62,063 bases of DNA from an uncultured Bacteroidota bacterium (GCA_902802755.1 CADCNH010000009.1:1-62063), one strand, 5' to 3'; positions 42,559-52,731 are shown, counted from the first letter of the stretch. Program-made: numbers and translations. The notes: generated by a model from the letters alone, not told the origin.

Positions 42559-43632
42559 ATGAATTTACGGGAGAAAATAAAGTTCAACGGAGACAAGGGC
42601 ATTTTGGCCATCACGATTGTGCTGTCCCTGATATCGATTCTGGCAGTGCTGAGCTCGGCCAAATCGACGCATGTTTTCGTGCACCATTTGATCAATATTG
42701 CCCTTTGTTTCGCAGGCATGTTCATCGCCTATAAAGTCAATTACAGGACTCTCTCCCGTTTGGCTATTATATCTCTGGTACTGGCGGCCATTCTGCTCTT
42801 CGCCACCTTGGTATTCGGCAACGAGGAACGACGTGGTATCCGGATAGGCTCTTTCGAAATTCAGACTTTCTATTTCATTGGTTTCTTAGCTATCTTTTTC
42901 ATTTCCAAATTTTTAGCAGTTCGTATCAACAACGAATCCGATATGACACTACAGGATGTATCTGGATTGTTTATCGTTGTGTTATTATTTACAGGCGGCA
43001 TGGCCCTCAGCAACATGTCCACCGCCATCATCTTTTTTGCTACCAGTTTGGCCATCATGTTTTTGGGGAATGTCAAGCCCAAACACTTGCTGCTATTTTG
43101 TGTGGTGGCCTTCTTTTTCGGTTCCATTTACCTTTTCGGCACCGACTCGGGCCGTTCCAGCACCTTCCGCCACCGCTGCCATTATTACCTTACCAATGAC
43201 AATAGCGAAGGCTATGGCGACCAGATGATCAAGTCCAAAGCCGCCATTGCCCGTTCGGGATTGCTGCCAGCGGGCCCTGGACAAGGTGTCATCAACAAAA
43301 ACCTGCCCGAAAAAGATACAGACTATGTGTTCACCACAGTAACTGAAGAATTAGGTGTTTCAGCAAGTTTGCTTATCCTGATTTGTTACCTCATTTTGTT
43401 TTACCGATCCATACTCATTGCCAAACGTGCCGAAGGGCCTTTCGGGATGCTTCTGGCGGTAGGTATCGGTTTCTGGTTCTGTTGCCAAGGACTAGTCCAC
43501 ATAGGTGTCAACTGCGGGCTCCTGCCCGCCACCGGACAAACACTGCCTTTCATCAGCCGCGGCGGTGCCTCCCTGCTCTTCGCCGGCATTGCCACCGGCG
43601 TACTGCTGAATATCAGCAAACAGGAAGCGTGA
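42559..43632 (+). CDS. ftsW: Lipid II polymerase FtsW (SEDS family)
   Basis: FtsW polymerises lipid II at the septum with its PBP partner. The 357-residue protein has about nine hydrophobic helices and SEDS family motifs: a catalytic-loop stretch from residue ~215 to 265 (DNSEGYGDQMIKSKAAIARSG, GLLPAGPGQGVINKNLPEKDTDYVFTTVTEELG read in parts) and the C-terminal LPATGQTLPFISRGGASLLF. Length is normal. It is the last gene of the dcw cluster in this genome; murG, murC, ftsQ, ftsA and ftsZ do not follow. Confidence 0.95.
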   Translation: MNLREKIKFNGDKGILAITIVLSLISILAVLSSAKSTHVFVHHLINIALCFAGMFIAYKVNYRTLSRLAIISLVLAAILLFATLVFGNEERRGIRIGSFEIQTFYFIGFLAIFFISKFLAVRINNESDMTLQDVSGLFIVVLLFTGGMALSNMSTAIIFFATSLAIMFLGNVKPKHLLLFCVVAFFFGSIYLFGTDSGRSSTFRHRCHYYLTNDNSEGYGDQMIKSKAAIARSGLLPAGPGQGVINKNLPEKDTDYVFTTVTEELGVSASLLILICYLILFYRSILIAKRAEGPFGMLLAVGIGFWFCCQGLVHIGVNCGLLPATGQTLPFISRGGASLLFAGIATGVLLNISKQEA

Positions 43633-43633
43633 T

Positions 43634-43740
43634 TAATGTGCTAATTAGTTAATGTGCTAATGTGCTAATTATTTTTGGGGGAGTCTCGCTGCACTCAAGA
43701 GGAGGTGGGCTTTGCCCAAGGGGAGTTTCGCACTGCGTGC
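43634..43740. repeat. TGCTAATTAG and GGGGAGTYTCG word repeats
   Basis: TTAATGTGCTAATTAGTTAATGTGCTAATGTGC (in parts) immediately after the ftsW stop, then GGGGGAGTCTCG, GGAGGTGGGCTTTGCCCAAGG and GGGGAGTTTCGC. The second group matches 31922-32002 and the complement of 61245-61278. Confidence 0.6.
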
Positions 43741-43783
43741 GTAAGGCACGCTACCCTCTTTTAGCAAATAAAAAAATACCTGA

Positions 43784-44233
43784 TTATAACGATGACAAAC
43801 CCATGGCTACACCGGCAATTATAAAACCAATAATCAGCACGATATAAAAACAGAACAAAACAATGGTGAGTATTCCGCAGTATCTCCAAAACGACTTGTT
43901 ATTCTTGAGGAATTCTGTCATTTGGACATTATCTTTGCTCTCAATGGCCAATCTGGCGGCGGCAGAGGCACGGAAAAGATATATGATAGGATAGATATAT
44001 ACTGCCGCAATGATAAGATATATAAAACCTACCACACCCGTACCAACTCTACTCAATACGCCTAAGTCTTCAGCTAAAGGGATAAAACTTCCTACCAATA
44101 TCAACAATAAAGCAGCCAAAACCATAAAACCTGCACCTATGCAGCTCAATATAGCAAAGAATTTCATCCATTTGCCCATGCTTGACACATACAATTTAGA
44201 CTCTTCCAAAAGCTGTAAATCTTTCTCTTCCAT
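43784..44233 (-). CDS. DUF5362-like membrane protein
   Basis: A 149-residue protein with three to four hydrophobic helices (AILSCIGAGFMVLAALLLIL; VGFIYLIIAAVYIYPIIYLF; ILTIVLFCFYIVLIIGFIIA) and a short charged loop (SKDNVQMTEFLKNNKSFWRY) typical of the DUF5362 type. Function is unknown. Its promoter lies about 45 bases upstream. It converges with ftsW and is not part of the dcw cluster. Confidence 0.75.
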   Translation of the reverse strand: MEEKDLQLLEESKLYVSSMGKWMKFFAILSCIGAGFMVLAALLLILVGSFIPLAEDLGVLSRVGTGVVGFIYLIIAAVYIYPIIYLFRASAAARLAIESKDNVQMTEFLKNNKSFWRYCGILTIVLFCFYIVLIIGFIIAGVAMGLSSL

Positions 44234-44276
44234 AATTTTACAAATTAAATTAATAATAAGGATTGATTATTTTTTG

Positions 44277-44284
44277 CAAACATA
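44277..44284 (-). promoter_or_regulatory. -7 promoter element of DUF5362 gene
   Basis: TATGTTTG on the minus strand, 43 bases before the ATG at 44233. Confidence 0.55.
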
Positions 44285-44509
44285 CATAATTTTTCCGAAT
44301 CTTCGGAAATGATTTGTATTTTTTTTAAAATTTCATGAAACGTTTCTACCACTACCCCGCCCTTCAGGCACCCGTTGGAGCTTCGCCCATTTCTCCTCCT
44401 CGCTCGACATAACCAAAGCAAGCTTTGCTTCTACACTCGCTCCTTCGTCGAATCTTAAAGAAGGGGAATTATATGGCAAAATATATTTTGCCAATAGGAA
44501 AACTTTTTG

Positions 44510-44517
44510 TAAGTTTG
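44510..44517 (+). promoter_or_regulatory. -7 promoter element of phosphohexomutase gene
   Basis: TAAGTTTG, 28 bases before the ATG at 44546. Confidence 0.6.
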
Positions 44518-44545
44518 CAGATTAATAATTTTAATCTGATACACT

Positions 44546-46270
44546 ATGGATAAATATATTGAAGAACGCGTGGCGTTGTGGCTGAATGACGACTACGATG
44601 CCGACACCAAAGCACAAATCAAGGATTATCTGCAGAACAACCCTGATGAGCTGACCGAGGCATTCTACCGTGACCTGGAATTCGGTACAGGTGGACTGCG
44701 TGGCATCATGGGCGTAGGTACCAACCGCATGAACAAATACACGGTGGGCGCTGCCACCCAGGGACTGGCCAACTATCTGAAACAGCAGTTCCCCAATCAG
44801 GAAATCAGCGTGGCCATTGCCTTCGACTCCCGCAACAACAGTGCCTATTTCGCCGACATCACCGCCGATGTGCTTTCCGCCAACGGCATCACCTGCCATC
44901 TGTTTCCGGAACTGCGTCCCACCCCGGTGCTGTCTTTCGCCGTGCGTCATCTGCACTGCCAGTCAGGCGTGATGGTGACCGCCTCACACAACCCTAAAGA
45001 ATACAACGGTTACAAGGTTTATTGGAATGACGGTGGACAATTGGTACCCCCTCACGACAAAAATGTCATTGCCGAGGTCAACAAAATCAAATCGCTGCAC
45101 GACACCAAATGGCAACGCAATCCTGACAAAGTGCACATCATCGACAGCAGCCTGGACGAGGCTTATCTGAAACTGGTTCACGGACTGTCGCTGCACCCCG
45201 AAGCCATTGCCGCCCAGAAACAGCTGAAAATCATCTACACTCCACTACACGGTACAGGTATCACCATGGTGCCCAAAGCCTTGAAAATGTATGGTTTCGA
45301 GAACATCAGCATTGTCAAAGAGCAGGCAGTGAGCGACGGCAACTTCCCCACCGTGAAGTCACCCAACCCTGAGGAGAAAAGCGCCCTCATCATGTCTATC
45401 GCACAAGCAGAAGCTGAAAAAGCTGATTTAGTTTTAGCTACCGACCCCGATGCCGACCGTGTGGGTATTGCCGTACGAAACTTCAAGGGCGAAATGATTC
45501 TGCTCAACGGCAACATGACCGGCTCACTGCTGGTACATTATCTGCTATCACAATGGAAAGCCCTCAACAAACTCGATGGCAAACAATTCGTTGTCAAAAC
45601 TATTGTTACTACCGAATTAATCAAACGCATGGCCGATGCTTATCAGGTACCATGCTATGATGTGCTCACTGGCTTCAAATATATTGCAGAGAAGATTAAA
45701 GAGAATGAAGGTAAGACAACTTTCATTGGTGGTGGCGAGGAAAGCTACGGATACTTAGCCGGCGACTTTGTGAGAGACAAAGATGCCGTCATTGCCTGCT
45801 GCCTCATCGCTGAGATGACCGCCTTCTACGCCAACCAGGGCAAAAGCCTGTACCAGATGTTGCTTGAAATCTACCACGAATACGGCTTCTACAAAGAAGA
45901 CCTGCTCTCATTGACCAAGCAAGGCAAGAGCGGTGCCGAGGAAATCGCTGCCATGATGGTCAACTACCGCAACAATCCTCCCAAGGAAATCGGTGGACAG
46001 AAGGTTGTCCTCATGAAAGATATTCAGGCTGGCATCGCCTATCATTTGGACAAAGGCACCCAGGAAACCATCGCCCTACCCAAATCCAATGTGCTGCAGT
46101 TCTTCACGGCCGACGGCTCCAAAATCACGGTGCGTCCCTCTGGCACAGAACCCAAAATCAAGTTCTATTTCGGTGTGGTAGGCCAGTTGCCCGACATCCA
46201 GCAATACGACGAAGCCAATGCCGCGATGCAGGCGAAAATTAAGGGAATTATTGAGGAGATGAAACTGTAG
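44546..46270 (+). CDS. Phosphoglucomutase/phosphomannomutase family protein
   Basis: The 574-residue alpha-D-phosphohexomutase interconverts hexose 1- and 6-phosphates (glucose is most likely for this length class). It has the four family landmarks: active-site serine loop VMVTASHNPKEYNGYK, metal loop DPDADRVG, sugar loop GGGEESYGYL and phosphate loop VRPSGTEPKIKFYF. An N-terminal FGTGGLRGIMGVGTNRMN segment is also typical. Complete length. It links glycolytic sugar phosphates to glycogen, nucleotide sugar and wall precursor synthesis. Own promoter; the next gene follows after 147 bases. Confidence 0.95.
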   Translation: MDKYIEERVALWLNDDYDADTKAQIKDYLQNNPDELTEAFYRDLEFGTGGLRGIMGVGTNRMNKYTVGAATQGLANYLKQQFPNQEISVAIAFDSRNNSAYFADITADVLSANGITCHLFPELRPTPVLSFAVRHLHCQSGVMVTASHNPKEYNGYKVYWNDGGQLVPPHDKNVIAEVNKIKSLHDTKWQRNPDKVHIIDSSLDEAYLKLVHGLSLHPEAIAAQKQLKIIYTPLHGTGITMVPKALKMYGFENISIVKEQAVSDGNFPTVKSPNPEEKSALIMSIAQAEAEKADLVLATDPDADRVGIAVRNFKGEMILLNGNMTGSLLVHYLLSQWKALNKLDGKQFVVKTIVTTELIKRMADAYQVPCYDVLTGFKYIAEKIKENEGKTTFIGGGEESYGYLAGDFVRDKDAVIACCLIAEMTAFYANQGKSLYQMLLEIYHEYGFYKEDLLSLTKQGKSGAEEIAAMMVNYRNNPPKEIGGQKVVLMKDIQAGIAYHLDKGTQETIALPKSNVLQFFTADGSKITVRPSGTEPKIKFYFGVVGQLPDIQQYDEANAAMQAKIKGIIEEMKL

Positions 46271-46273
46271 AAC

Positions 46274-46388
46274 CAATTAACAGTTAACAATTAACAATTA
46301 ACAATTAATAATTAAGAGCTATTGTCCAATTGCCTCGGAGAGGCTAAATTTCAATAACCCCACATAAGCAAAGCGCAATGTGGGGGTT
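46274..46388. repeat. TTAACAATTAAC word repeat and CCCC-stem hairpin
   Basis: AATTAACAGTTAACAATTAAC words (46275-46316), as at 61136-61250, followed by the hairpin AACCCCACAT / ATGTGGGGGTT (46357-46388), the fifth CCCC-stem unit of the window. Lies between the phosphohexomutase and acetyl-CoA synthetase genes. Confidence 0.6.
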
Positions 46389-46417
46389 CGCAAATCAACA
46401 AATAAATCAACATAAAC

Positions 46418-48490
46418 ATGATCAACCCAAAACTCTTAAACCCCCAAAGCATTGTAGTGTGCGGTGCATCCAGTGACATTCATAAACCCGGCGGAAAATC
46501 GCTGAAAAACCTCTTGGAAAGTCCCTTCAAGGGCCAGATTTACGCTGTCAACCCCAAAGAGACCGAAGTACAAGGCGTGAAATGCTACGCCAAGGTCGAT
46601 GACCTGCCACAGGTCGATTGTGCCATCTTATGTATCGCCGCCAAGTTCTGTGCCCAGACCGTTGATGTGCTGGCCAAGGAAAAAGGCTGCCGAGGCTTCA
46701 TTATCGTCAGTGCCGGCTTCTCGGAAGAGAGCCACGAAGGTGCTGAAATCGAGAAGCATATCGTAGATACCATCAATAGTGTGGGTGGCTCGCTCATCGG
46801 TCCCAACTGCACCGGCTTTCTCAACGTGAACTATGCTGGCTGCTTCGACACCCCCATCCCTACCCTCGATCCCCATGGCGTCGATTTCATCACCGGTTCG
46901 GGTGCCACCGCCGTGTTCATCAAAGAATACGGTATCAGCAATGGTCTGAAGTTCAACAGTGTATGGGCAGTAGGAAACAGTGCCCAGTTAGGTATCGAAG
47001 ATGTGCTGGAGCATCTCGACGAGACCTTCGACCCCGAAAAATCGAGCCGTGTCATCATGCTCTACATGGAAAAAATCGGTGACCCGCAAAGATTGCTTAA
47101 ACATAGCCGTAACCTTATCAACAAGGGCTGCCACATCGCCGCCATCAAGAGTGGTGGTAGTGCCGCCGGCTCACGTGCCGCCTCTTCACACACGGGTGCT
47201 TTGGCCACCAATGATGCTGCTGTCGATGCCCTGTTCCAAAAGGCAGGTATCGTACGCTGCCACAACCGTCAGGAGCTGACTACCGTTTGTGCAGTGTTCA
47301 TGCACCCCGAAATCAAAGGCAAACGCTGTGCCGTGATCACACATGCCGGCGGTCCTGCCGTAATGCTCACCGATGTGCTCAGCAATGGTGGCATGGAGGT
47401 GCCTTCACTGAAAGACCATCCCGCCAGTCCCGCCCTGCTCGCCAAGCTCTTCGGAGGCTCCTCTGTGGGCAATCCCATCGACTTCCTCGCCACTGGCACT
47501 GCCGAACAATTAGGCTATATCATCGACACCGTCGAGAACGAATACACGGACATCGACTTCTCCGTTGTCATTTTCGGTTCTCCCGGACTGTTCAGCAACA
47601 AGGAGGTTTATGACCTGCTGGATGAAAAGATGAAAACCTGCAAGAAACCCATCTTCCCTGTGCTGCCCTCCATTATCAATGTGAAGGACGAAATTAACGA
47701 TTTCATTGCCAAGGGCCGTATCAACTTCCCCGAAGAGTGCGTGTTGGGCAATGCAATATGCAAAATTTATAACACACCCAAGCCACAACCCGAGCACGTG
47801 GAGCTGCCGCAAATCGACGTGGCACGCATCCGCAAAACCATCGACAAATGCGGTGACGGCTATATGGAAATTGCCGATTACAACGAACTCTTGGATGCCG
47901 CTGGCATCAGCCGCAAGAAATCCGTGGAAGTATCAAAAAAAGAAGATGCTCTGGCTTTCGCCAAGGAGGTGGGTTGCAGCAAAGATGTGCCCTTGGTGAT
48001 GAAAGTGGTCGGTCCGCTGCATAAATCTGACGTGGGCGGCGTTACTTTGAACGTAAAGGATCTGGACACCGTGAGCAAGGAGTTCGACCGTCTGATGGCC
48101 ATTAAAGACACCTACGCGGTGGAAATGTATCCGATGCTGGATGGTACCGATGTATATATCGGCGCTATCCGCGACGACAAATTCGGACACCAGGTCTTCT
48201 TCGGTTTAGGTGGTATCTTTATCGAAGTACTGAAGGATGTGCAAAGCGCGTTGGCACCTATCACCGCAGACGAGGCCAAGGTGATGCTCACCAAGCTGCG
48301 TGGCTACAAGATTCTGCAAGGCGTGAGAGGCCAGGAGCCTGTCAACATCGACTTGTATGCCGACCAGATTGCCCGTATCAGCGCCTTGGTGCAGGCCGCT
48401 CCCGAGATTGCCGAGATGGACCTCAACCCGCTCTTGGGCAACCCCCGCTACGTCACCGCCGTAGATGCCCGCATAAGGTTAGAAAAATAA
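46418..48490 (+). CDS. Acetate-CoA ligase (ADP-forming), fused alpha and beta subunits
   Basis: This enzyme converts acetyl-CoA, ADP and phosphate to acetate, CoA and ATP, giving substrate-level phosphorylation at the end of fermentation. The 690-residue protein has the CoA-binding domain (about 5-130; NPQSIVVCGASSDIHKPGG), a succinyl-CoA ligase-like domain with the phospho-histidine region (SRAASSHTGALA, near residue 255), and a C-terminal ATP-grasp domain (about 470-690; VMKVVGPLHKSDVGGV, LNPLLGNPR). Alpha and beta parts are fused in one chain. Whether acetyl-CoA or other acyl-CoAs are used is not visible. Single gene ended by a terminator. Confidence 0.93.
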   Translation: MINPKLLNPQSIVVCGASSDIHKPGGKSLKNLLESPFKGQIYAVNPKETEVQGVKCYAKVDDLPQVDCAILCIAAKFCAQTVDVLAKEKGCRGFIIVSAGFSEESHEGAEIEKHIVDTINSVGGSLIGPNCTGFLNVNYAGCFDTPIPTLDPHGVDFITGSGATAVFIKEYGISNGLKFNSVWAVGNSAQLGIEDVLEHLDETFDPEKSSRVIMLYMEKIGDPQRLLKHSRNLINKGCHIAAIKSGGSAAGSRAASSHTGALATNDAAVDALFQKAGIVRCHNRQELTTVCAVFMHPEIKGKRCAVITHAGGPAVMLTDVLSNGGMEVPSLKDHPASPALLAKLFGGSSVGNPIDFLATGTAEQLGYIIDTVENEYTDIDFSVVIFGSPGLFSNKEVYDLLDEKMKTCKKPIFPVLPSIINVKDEINDFIAKGRINFPEECVLGNAICKIYNTPKPQPEHVELPQIDVARIRKTIDKCGDGYMEIADYNELLDAAGISRKKSVEVSKKEDALAFAKEVGCSKDVPLVMKVVGPLHKSDVGGVTLNVKDLDTVSKEFDRLMAIKDTYAVEMYPMLDGTDVYIGAIRDDKFGHQVFFGLGGIFIEVLKDVQSALAPITADEAKVMLTKLRGYKILQGVRGQEPVNIDLYADQIARISALVQAAPEIAEMDLNPLLGNPRYVTAVDARIRLEK

Positions 48491-48524
48491 TCTGGCATAA
48501 TAACTTATACTTTTAAGTTTAGCA

Positions 48525-48566
48525 CAAAAAAAAATCGGTGGATTGAATTCCACCGATTTTTTTTTG
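48525..48566. terminator. Bidirectional intrinsic terminator
   Basis: A-tract, ATCGGTGG stem, ATTGAATT loop, CCACCGAT stem, T-tract. It can stop both the acetyl-CoA synthetase transcript (plus) and the FISUMP gene transcript (minus), whose stop is at 48584. Confidence 0.9.
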
Positions 48567-48583
48567 ATATTGATTTTCAACTT

Positions 48584-51500
48584 TTATTCATTCACAATCA
48601 ACACACATCTAATACTAAACCCATTGCAACGGCTATATACTTTACCATTGTATATCTTCTCACATATATAGTCAATCATGGCACCAGTAGCCGCGTCATA
48701 TACAGGATGACAAGACCAGAAGTATGCATTACCTGCGGCATTCTCATATCTGCCAGTTACGCAGTTGTAATAACCACCAGGAACAGCATTGAAGCCTGTG
48801 CTGTTTGTACCACCACCCTCAATCCAAAAATCAGTTGATCTCAAATCATTGGCATTGAAACTTTCCAGTGTCTTGAAATCCTCATCGGTAGGCATATACC
48901 AACCGTTAGGACATGCACCTTGAACATGTTTGCCAGCAGCGTATGTAGCCTCGATATCGGCAATGCTATTGGTTGCTGTGTCAACAGCTGCATACCAATC
49001 ATACAAATAACCAAAATTAGCAACATTTTCTGTAGCATTGGGGAAATTCTCTGATACGTAGCTCATCAGATTCGGAATTGTGTTACCATTGCTACTGTAT
49101 TTGGTTGACACCAGATTTCTGTCTGTCCAACATAAACAACCTACACGAACACCATTATAAGTATTACCTTCGCCATCATCCACAGAGGGACATGGGTAAT
49201 GATAAATGTAGATAATCTGCTCACAGGTAACCTCGTGTCCACATGTATCAACAGCGGTCCAGATAATGGGGTTATAACCAATAGAGAAGATGCTGTCGGG
49301 ATAGTTGGTGGGGATATTGTTATAAACTGTATCCAAAATATCCTCGGTAATAGCGGGGTTATTGAAAGTGAAAGTCGGGAAACCGAAATTTCTAATGATA
49401 GTGTCGCAGCCCTGCATGATACCTTGTTTTACAGTATCGATTTTCATTGTGGTGTTACCATGTAGAGAATCAATGTGGACGATAACCGGGCTCACCTCGA
49501 TAGTTGCAGTAGCAGTAGCAGTACAAGCCTTAACATCGGTAACTGTCACACTAACAGTATAAGTATAGTCAATATCGTCAGCTATAGCGGGAACTTCAGT
49601 CGCTGCAGCATTCACATTGGTTGCGTCATCACCCCATGCATAGGTATAGTTACCTGGATCATTACCACCTTGAGCAGTAACGCTTGCGTCGAATGAGCCG
49701 ACACCCATCAACGGGCAAGGATTATTGGTAGGAACAGTCAAAGCCGTGATTTCCAATGTATCGGGCTGGGCGATGGTGAAGGTACCTGTGATGGTATCCT
49801 TGCCTAAAACGTCGGTTAGGGTAACGGTGTAGGAACCAGGTTTCAGATTCTCGAAGATATAGGTTCTGTCCGTAATGTTCTTTATGGTATCGTTTTCGCT
49901 AAGAGCTGTGCCAGAGAGTACCAACTGGAAAGGTTCCTCACCACCGATGATTTTCACGGTGTCGGTACCATTGTTCTCACCGTAGCAAACCACGTCGGTA
50001 GAATCCATGGTCATATCGAGGGTAAGGCGCCATACAGCGTACAATGTAACACTTGCGTCGGTACTATAAGTTTCGCCTAAAGCGTAGTTGGTGCTACCTG
50101 CAGCTTCATCGGGTGTAGTGTTCCAACGATAGAGGGTGCTGTCGGTTTTTGTGATAAGATAGTTGCTTGCACCGTCTGTACCGTCAGAAAGAGTAATATC
50201 AACACCGGCCAACTTGCTTTGGGGTGGAATGGTTCCTGTACCTCTGTTGGCATCATAGGAAATGGTATAACCCTCTCTCCAGATTGCATACAGGGTGGTA
50301 TCGGAGTTCAATACTATAGGATCTCCAGGATTGAAACTGATGCCTGTGCTGTCAGCTTTGGTATTCCAAATGGCGAAAATATCAGTAGATGAAGCCGGGA
50401 GGAAAGCACAATCGGCAACTGTTTTGGTACGATCAGATACAGATGCATCTACTCTCACATAGATAGTATCCATTGTGCCAGTACCACCGTTGGCATTGTA
50501 AATAAGCGTGTACAATTGATAAACAGTGCATAAGCCTGCTGATGGGTCATCCGGAATTGCACGATAGCCAGGAGCACAGTAGCTGTCCACAGTAGCCTTA
50601 GGCTCACTGAAAGTACCGCCAGTGAAGACGAAAGTACCAGTAGCAGCTGAAGTTTTGGAGATATTCCCTTCATAGAAGCCGCTTGTCACATTAATAGTGC
50701 CTTTAGTAACTGAACTACCTTTGCCCATTACAAGAACGTCACCACCTTTTATGAACTCGTTGTTATCCAAATTAATGACCGCAGTAGATTCGCCATTTTC
50801 TCGTACAGCATATCCAGTAGCAATAGCAGCATCTGTAGTGAATTTACAGTTACTCACATTAAATGTTCCAGCACCACCACTGACATTAATGAAACTCTCG
50901 CTTTTTGTGACAGTATCATTGGTGATGGTTGCGCCTGTTGTCCCTGTGAACTGGGCCAAACTATGAAGGCTATCGCCCTTACAATTATTTATTGTCACAT
51001 TGTATGCACCTGCAGCTGAAGTAACTCTTACTGCTACTTCCTCATAACCAGGTGCAGTACTACTGAAAACACAATTATCGAGTGTGATATTATGGGCATA
51101 ATTATATTTATTTGTATACCATGGTTTCCCCGCTGTTTTTGTGTTCGGAACCAAAACAAATGCATTATCATCAGCAGTGGTTGTGTAGAAATCCGTCTGC
51201 TGACCCACAAAGCGTACATTCTGGATGGTCAATGTCTCTGTACCAGAGGCTCTGCCGTCACCGTCAACGATAATCTGACCTGTAATAGTGTCGTTATTAC
51301 CCTCGATGGTGAGGTTCAAACCGGCCTTCTGGTGTACGATAGCCACTTCTGTAATATTCTTCAGCAACTCAACAGTCACATCGCCTGTTCTTGTGCGTGC
51401 AGTGTCCAATGCCATTTGAAGAGTGGGGAATGTTTGGGTACCAATCTTGGCCACCTCTACCGAGTAAACTGTACACCAACCAGCAGATGGATCATTGGGG

Positions 51501-52504
51501 ACTGCTGTATAATACGGAGCTTCGCAATATTGTGATATGTTTGCCGCAGCATTATGGAAAGTACCGCCCGTGATATGAATTTTATTGTATGTTGTGTTTT
51601 GATTATCCAATGAATCGTATGTTCCACTTGTAATATAATAATTTGTTTCTTTTGTGTTCTTGAAGATAATTCCTTCAGGACCAGAAAAAGTATTATTTGA
51701 AAGCACAAATATTCTGGCACCATTATTCTGAACTCTCAAAGCATAACCATCGGCAGAAGCAATAGTTGAGTTTCTTACAACACAAATACAAGCGGAGTCA
51801 CCACCTGTGAAATTAATTCCATTGTGTGTATTTGTAACATAAGTGCAGCTCTTAACGACAACGCCCGTATCCGACATGGTGGTTTTACCTGGACATAACT
51901 GCAATAAACTATGTCCACCACTGGCAGTTACATTATCTAATACGAGATTGTAAATTTTTGAATTACCAGCTGCTCCCTTAACTGCAACAACAGATGTGCC
52001 TGGTATTACAAAAGTACAATTACTCACGGTAACGTTTTTCACATAATTATTAAAATTAGCTATACTTATACCATTTGTTTGCCACCAGCTGGTTGCACTT
52101 GCAGGTTTCCAAAAATCATTTGCATCTTTATTACACAAAGGTACATACACCACAGCATCAGTTGCTGTTTGCAGCGTATATCCACTTAGATCTAATGCGA
52201 AATTGAGATTTTCAATTGTTAAGCCAGTATTATTAATACCATTCTCATTAGTAAGAATAATCTGCCCATTAACGGTTTTGTTGTTACCGGCAATAGTAAG
52301 AACCTGACCGGCTTTCTGGCGCACGACACCAAAGCCTGTGAAATCAGCAAGAATGTCAATTGTCACGTCTCCAGTTGCGGCGTAGGCGGCATCCAACGCT
52401 TCTTGCAGAGTAGCATACTCCGTGCTACCGATTTTAGCAACATTTTGCGCCCACGTGATGCTCATGCACATCAGCAAGGCAAAAATAAATAATAACTTTT
52501 TCAT
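48584..52504 (-). CDS. Large secreted multi-domain FISUMP protein
   Basis: The 1306-residue product has a signal peptide (LLFIFALLMCMSITWAQ). It continues with two similar right-handed beta-helix regions (about 20-345 and 350-690), each opening with a VAKIG...TLQEALD segment. Next come two InlB/Listeria-Bacteroides repeats (about 695-860; YNANGGTGTM, YDANRGTGTI, ending LYAVW), a SprB-like repeat (about 865-945; VVCYGENNGTDTV), PKD/HYR-like beta domains (about 945-1120), and a C-terminal FISUMP domain (about 1125-1306; CWTDRNLVSTKYS, NSTGFNAVPGG, GFSIRCV). No separate T9SS tail follows. A surface adhesin-like role is inferred. It has a long, possibly attenuated leader. Confidence 0.85.
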   Translation of the reverse strand: MKKLLFIFALLMCMSITWAQNVAKIGSTEYATLQEALDAAYAATGDVTIDILADFTGFGVVRQKAGQVLTIAGNNKTVNGQIILTNENGINNTGLTIENLNFALDLSGYTLQTATDAVVYVPLCNKDANDFWKPASATSWWQTNGISIANFNNYVKNVTVSNCTFVIPGTSVVAVKGAAGNSKIYNLVLDNVTASGGHSLLQLCPGKTTMSDTGVVVKSCTYVTNTHNGINFTGGDSACICVVRNSTIASADGYALRVQNNGARIFVLSNNTFSGPEGIIFKNTKETNYYITSGTYDSLDNQNTTYNKIHITGGTFHNAAANISQYCEAPYYTAVPNDPSAGWCTVYSVEVAKIGTQTFPTLQMALDTARTRTGDVTVELLKNITEVAIVHQKAGLNLTIEGNNDTITGQIIVDGDGRASGTETLTIQNVRFVGQQTDFYTTTADDNAFVLVPNTKTAGKPWYTNKYNYAHNITLDNCVFSSTAPGYEEVAVRVTSAAGAYNVTINNCKGDSLHSLAQFTGTTGATITNDTVTKSESFINVSGGAGTFNVSNCKFTTDAAIATGYAVRENGESTAVINLDNNEFIKGGDVLVMGKGSSVTKGTINVTSGFYEGNISKTSAATGTFVFTGGTFSEPKATVDSYCAPGYRAIPDDPSAGLCTVYQLYTLIYNANGGTGTMDTIYVRVDASVSDRTKTVADCAFLPASSTDIFAIWNTKADSTGISFNPGDPIVLNSDTTLYAIWREGYTISYDANRGTGTIPPQSKLAGVDITLSDGTDGASNYLITKTDSTLYRWNTTPDEAAGSTNYALGETYSTDASVTLYAVWRLTLDMTMDSTDVVCYGENNGTDTVKIIGGEEPFQLVLSGTALSENDTIKNITDRTYIFENLKPGSYTVTLTDVLGKDTITGTFTIAQPDTLEITALTVPTNNPCPLMGVGSFDASVTAQGGNDPGNYTYAWGDDATNVNAAATEVPAIADDIDYTYTVSVTVTDVKACTATATATIEVSPVIVHIDSLHGNTTMKIDTVKQGIMQGCDTIIRNFGFPTFTFNNPAITEDILDTVYNNIPTNYPDSIFSIGYNPIIWTAVDTCGHEVTCEQIIYIYHYPCPSVDDGEGNTYNGVRVGCLCWTDRNLVSTKYSSNGNTIPNLMSYVSENFPNATENVANFGYLYDWYAAVDTATNSIADIEATYAAGKHVQGACPNGWYMPTDEDFKTLESFNANDLRSTDFWIEGGGTNSTGFNAVPGGYYNCVTGRYENAAGNAYFWSCHPVYDAATGAMIDYICEKIYNGKVYSRCNGFSIRCVLIVNE

Positions 52505-52672
52505 GTTAATTTTTTTTGTTAATACTTTATTTCCTTGATTTATATTTCTTATCTTTTTGTTTGTTTTTATTTTTTTTTATTTGTTATTGTACTGATTTTT
52601 AATCTTTTAGTATAATTTTATTATGTAAAAAAAGAAGTATTTTCCCCTAAAAAAAACAGCACACTATACCAC

Positions 52673-52731
52673 AAAAAAAAATACAATTAATTGGTTTTCA
52701 ATATATTAATCAACACTTTACACCAATTAAT
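52673..52731 (-). promoter_or_regulatory. Possible transcription attenuator in FISUMP leader
   Basis: On the minus strand, ATTAATTGGT (52731-52722) pairs perfectly with ACCAATTAAT (52695-52686) and is followed at once by TGTATTTTTTTTTG. This stem plus T-run lies about 12-70 bases after the predicted transcription start and far ahead of the gene, so it could terminate transcription early. Confidence 0.45.

Larger units (their letters stand above)
44234..44545. other. Divergent intergenic region
   Basis: 312 bases between the DUF5362 gene and the phosphohexomutase gene. It contains both promoters, an 8-bp palindrome TTTCCGAA TC TTCGGAAA (44292-44309) upstream of the DUF5362 promoter, and a degenerate GC-rich stretch (44345-44460) of the kind seen in other repeat-rich gaps. 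No gene. Confidence 0.5.
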
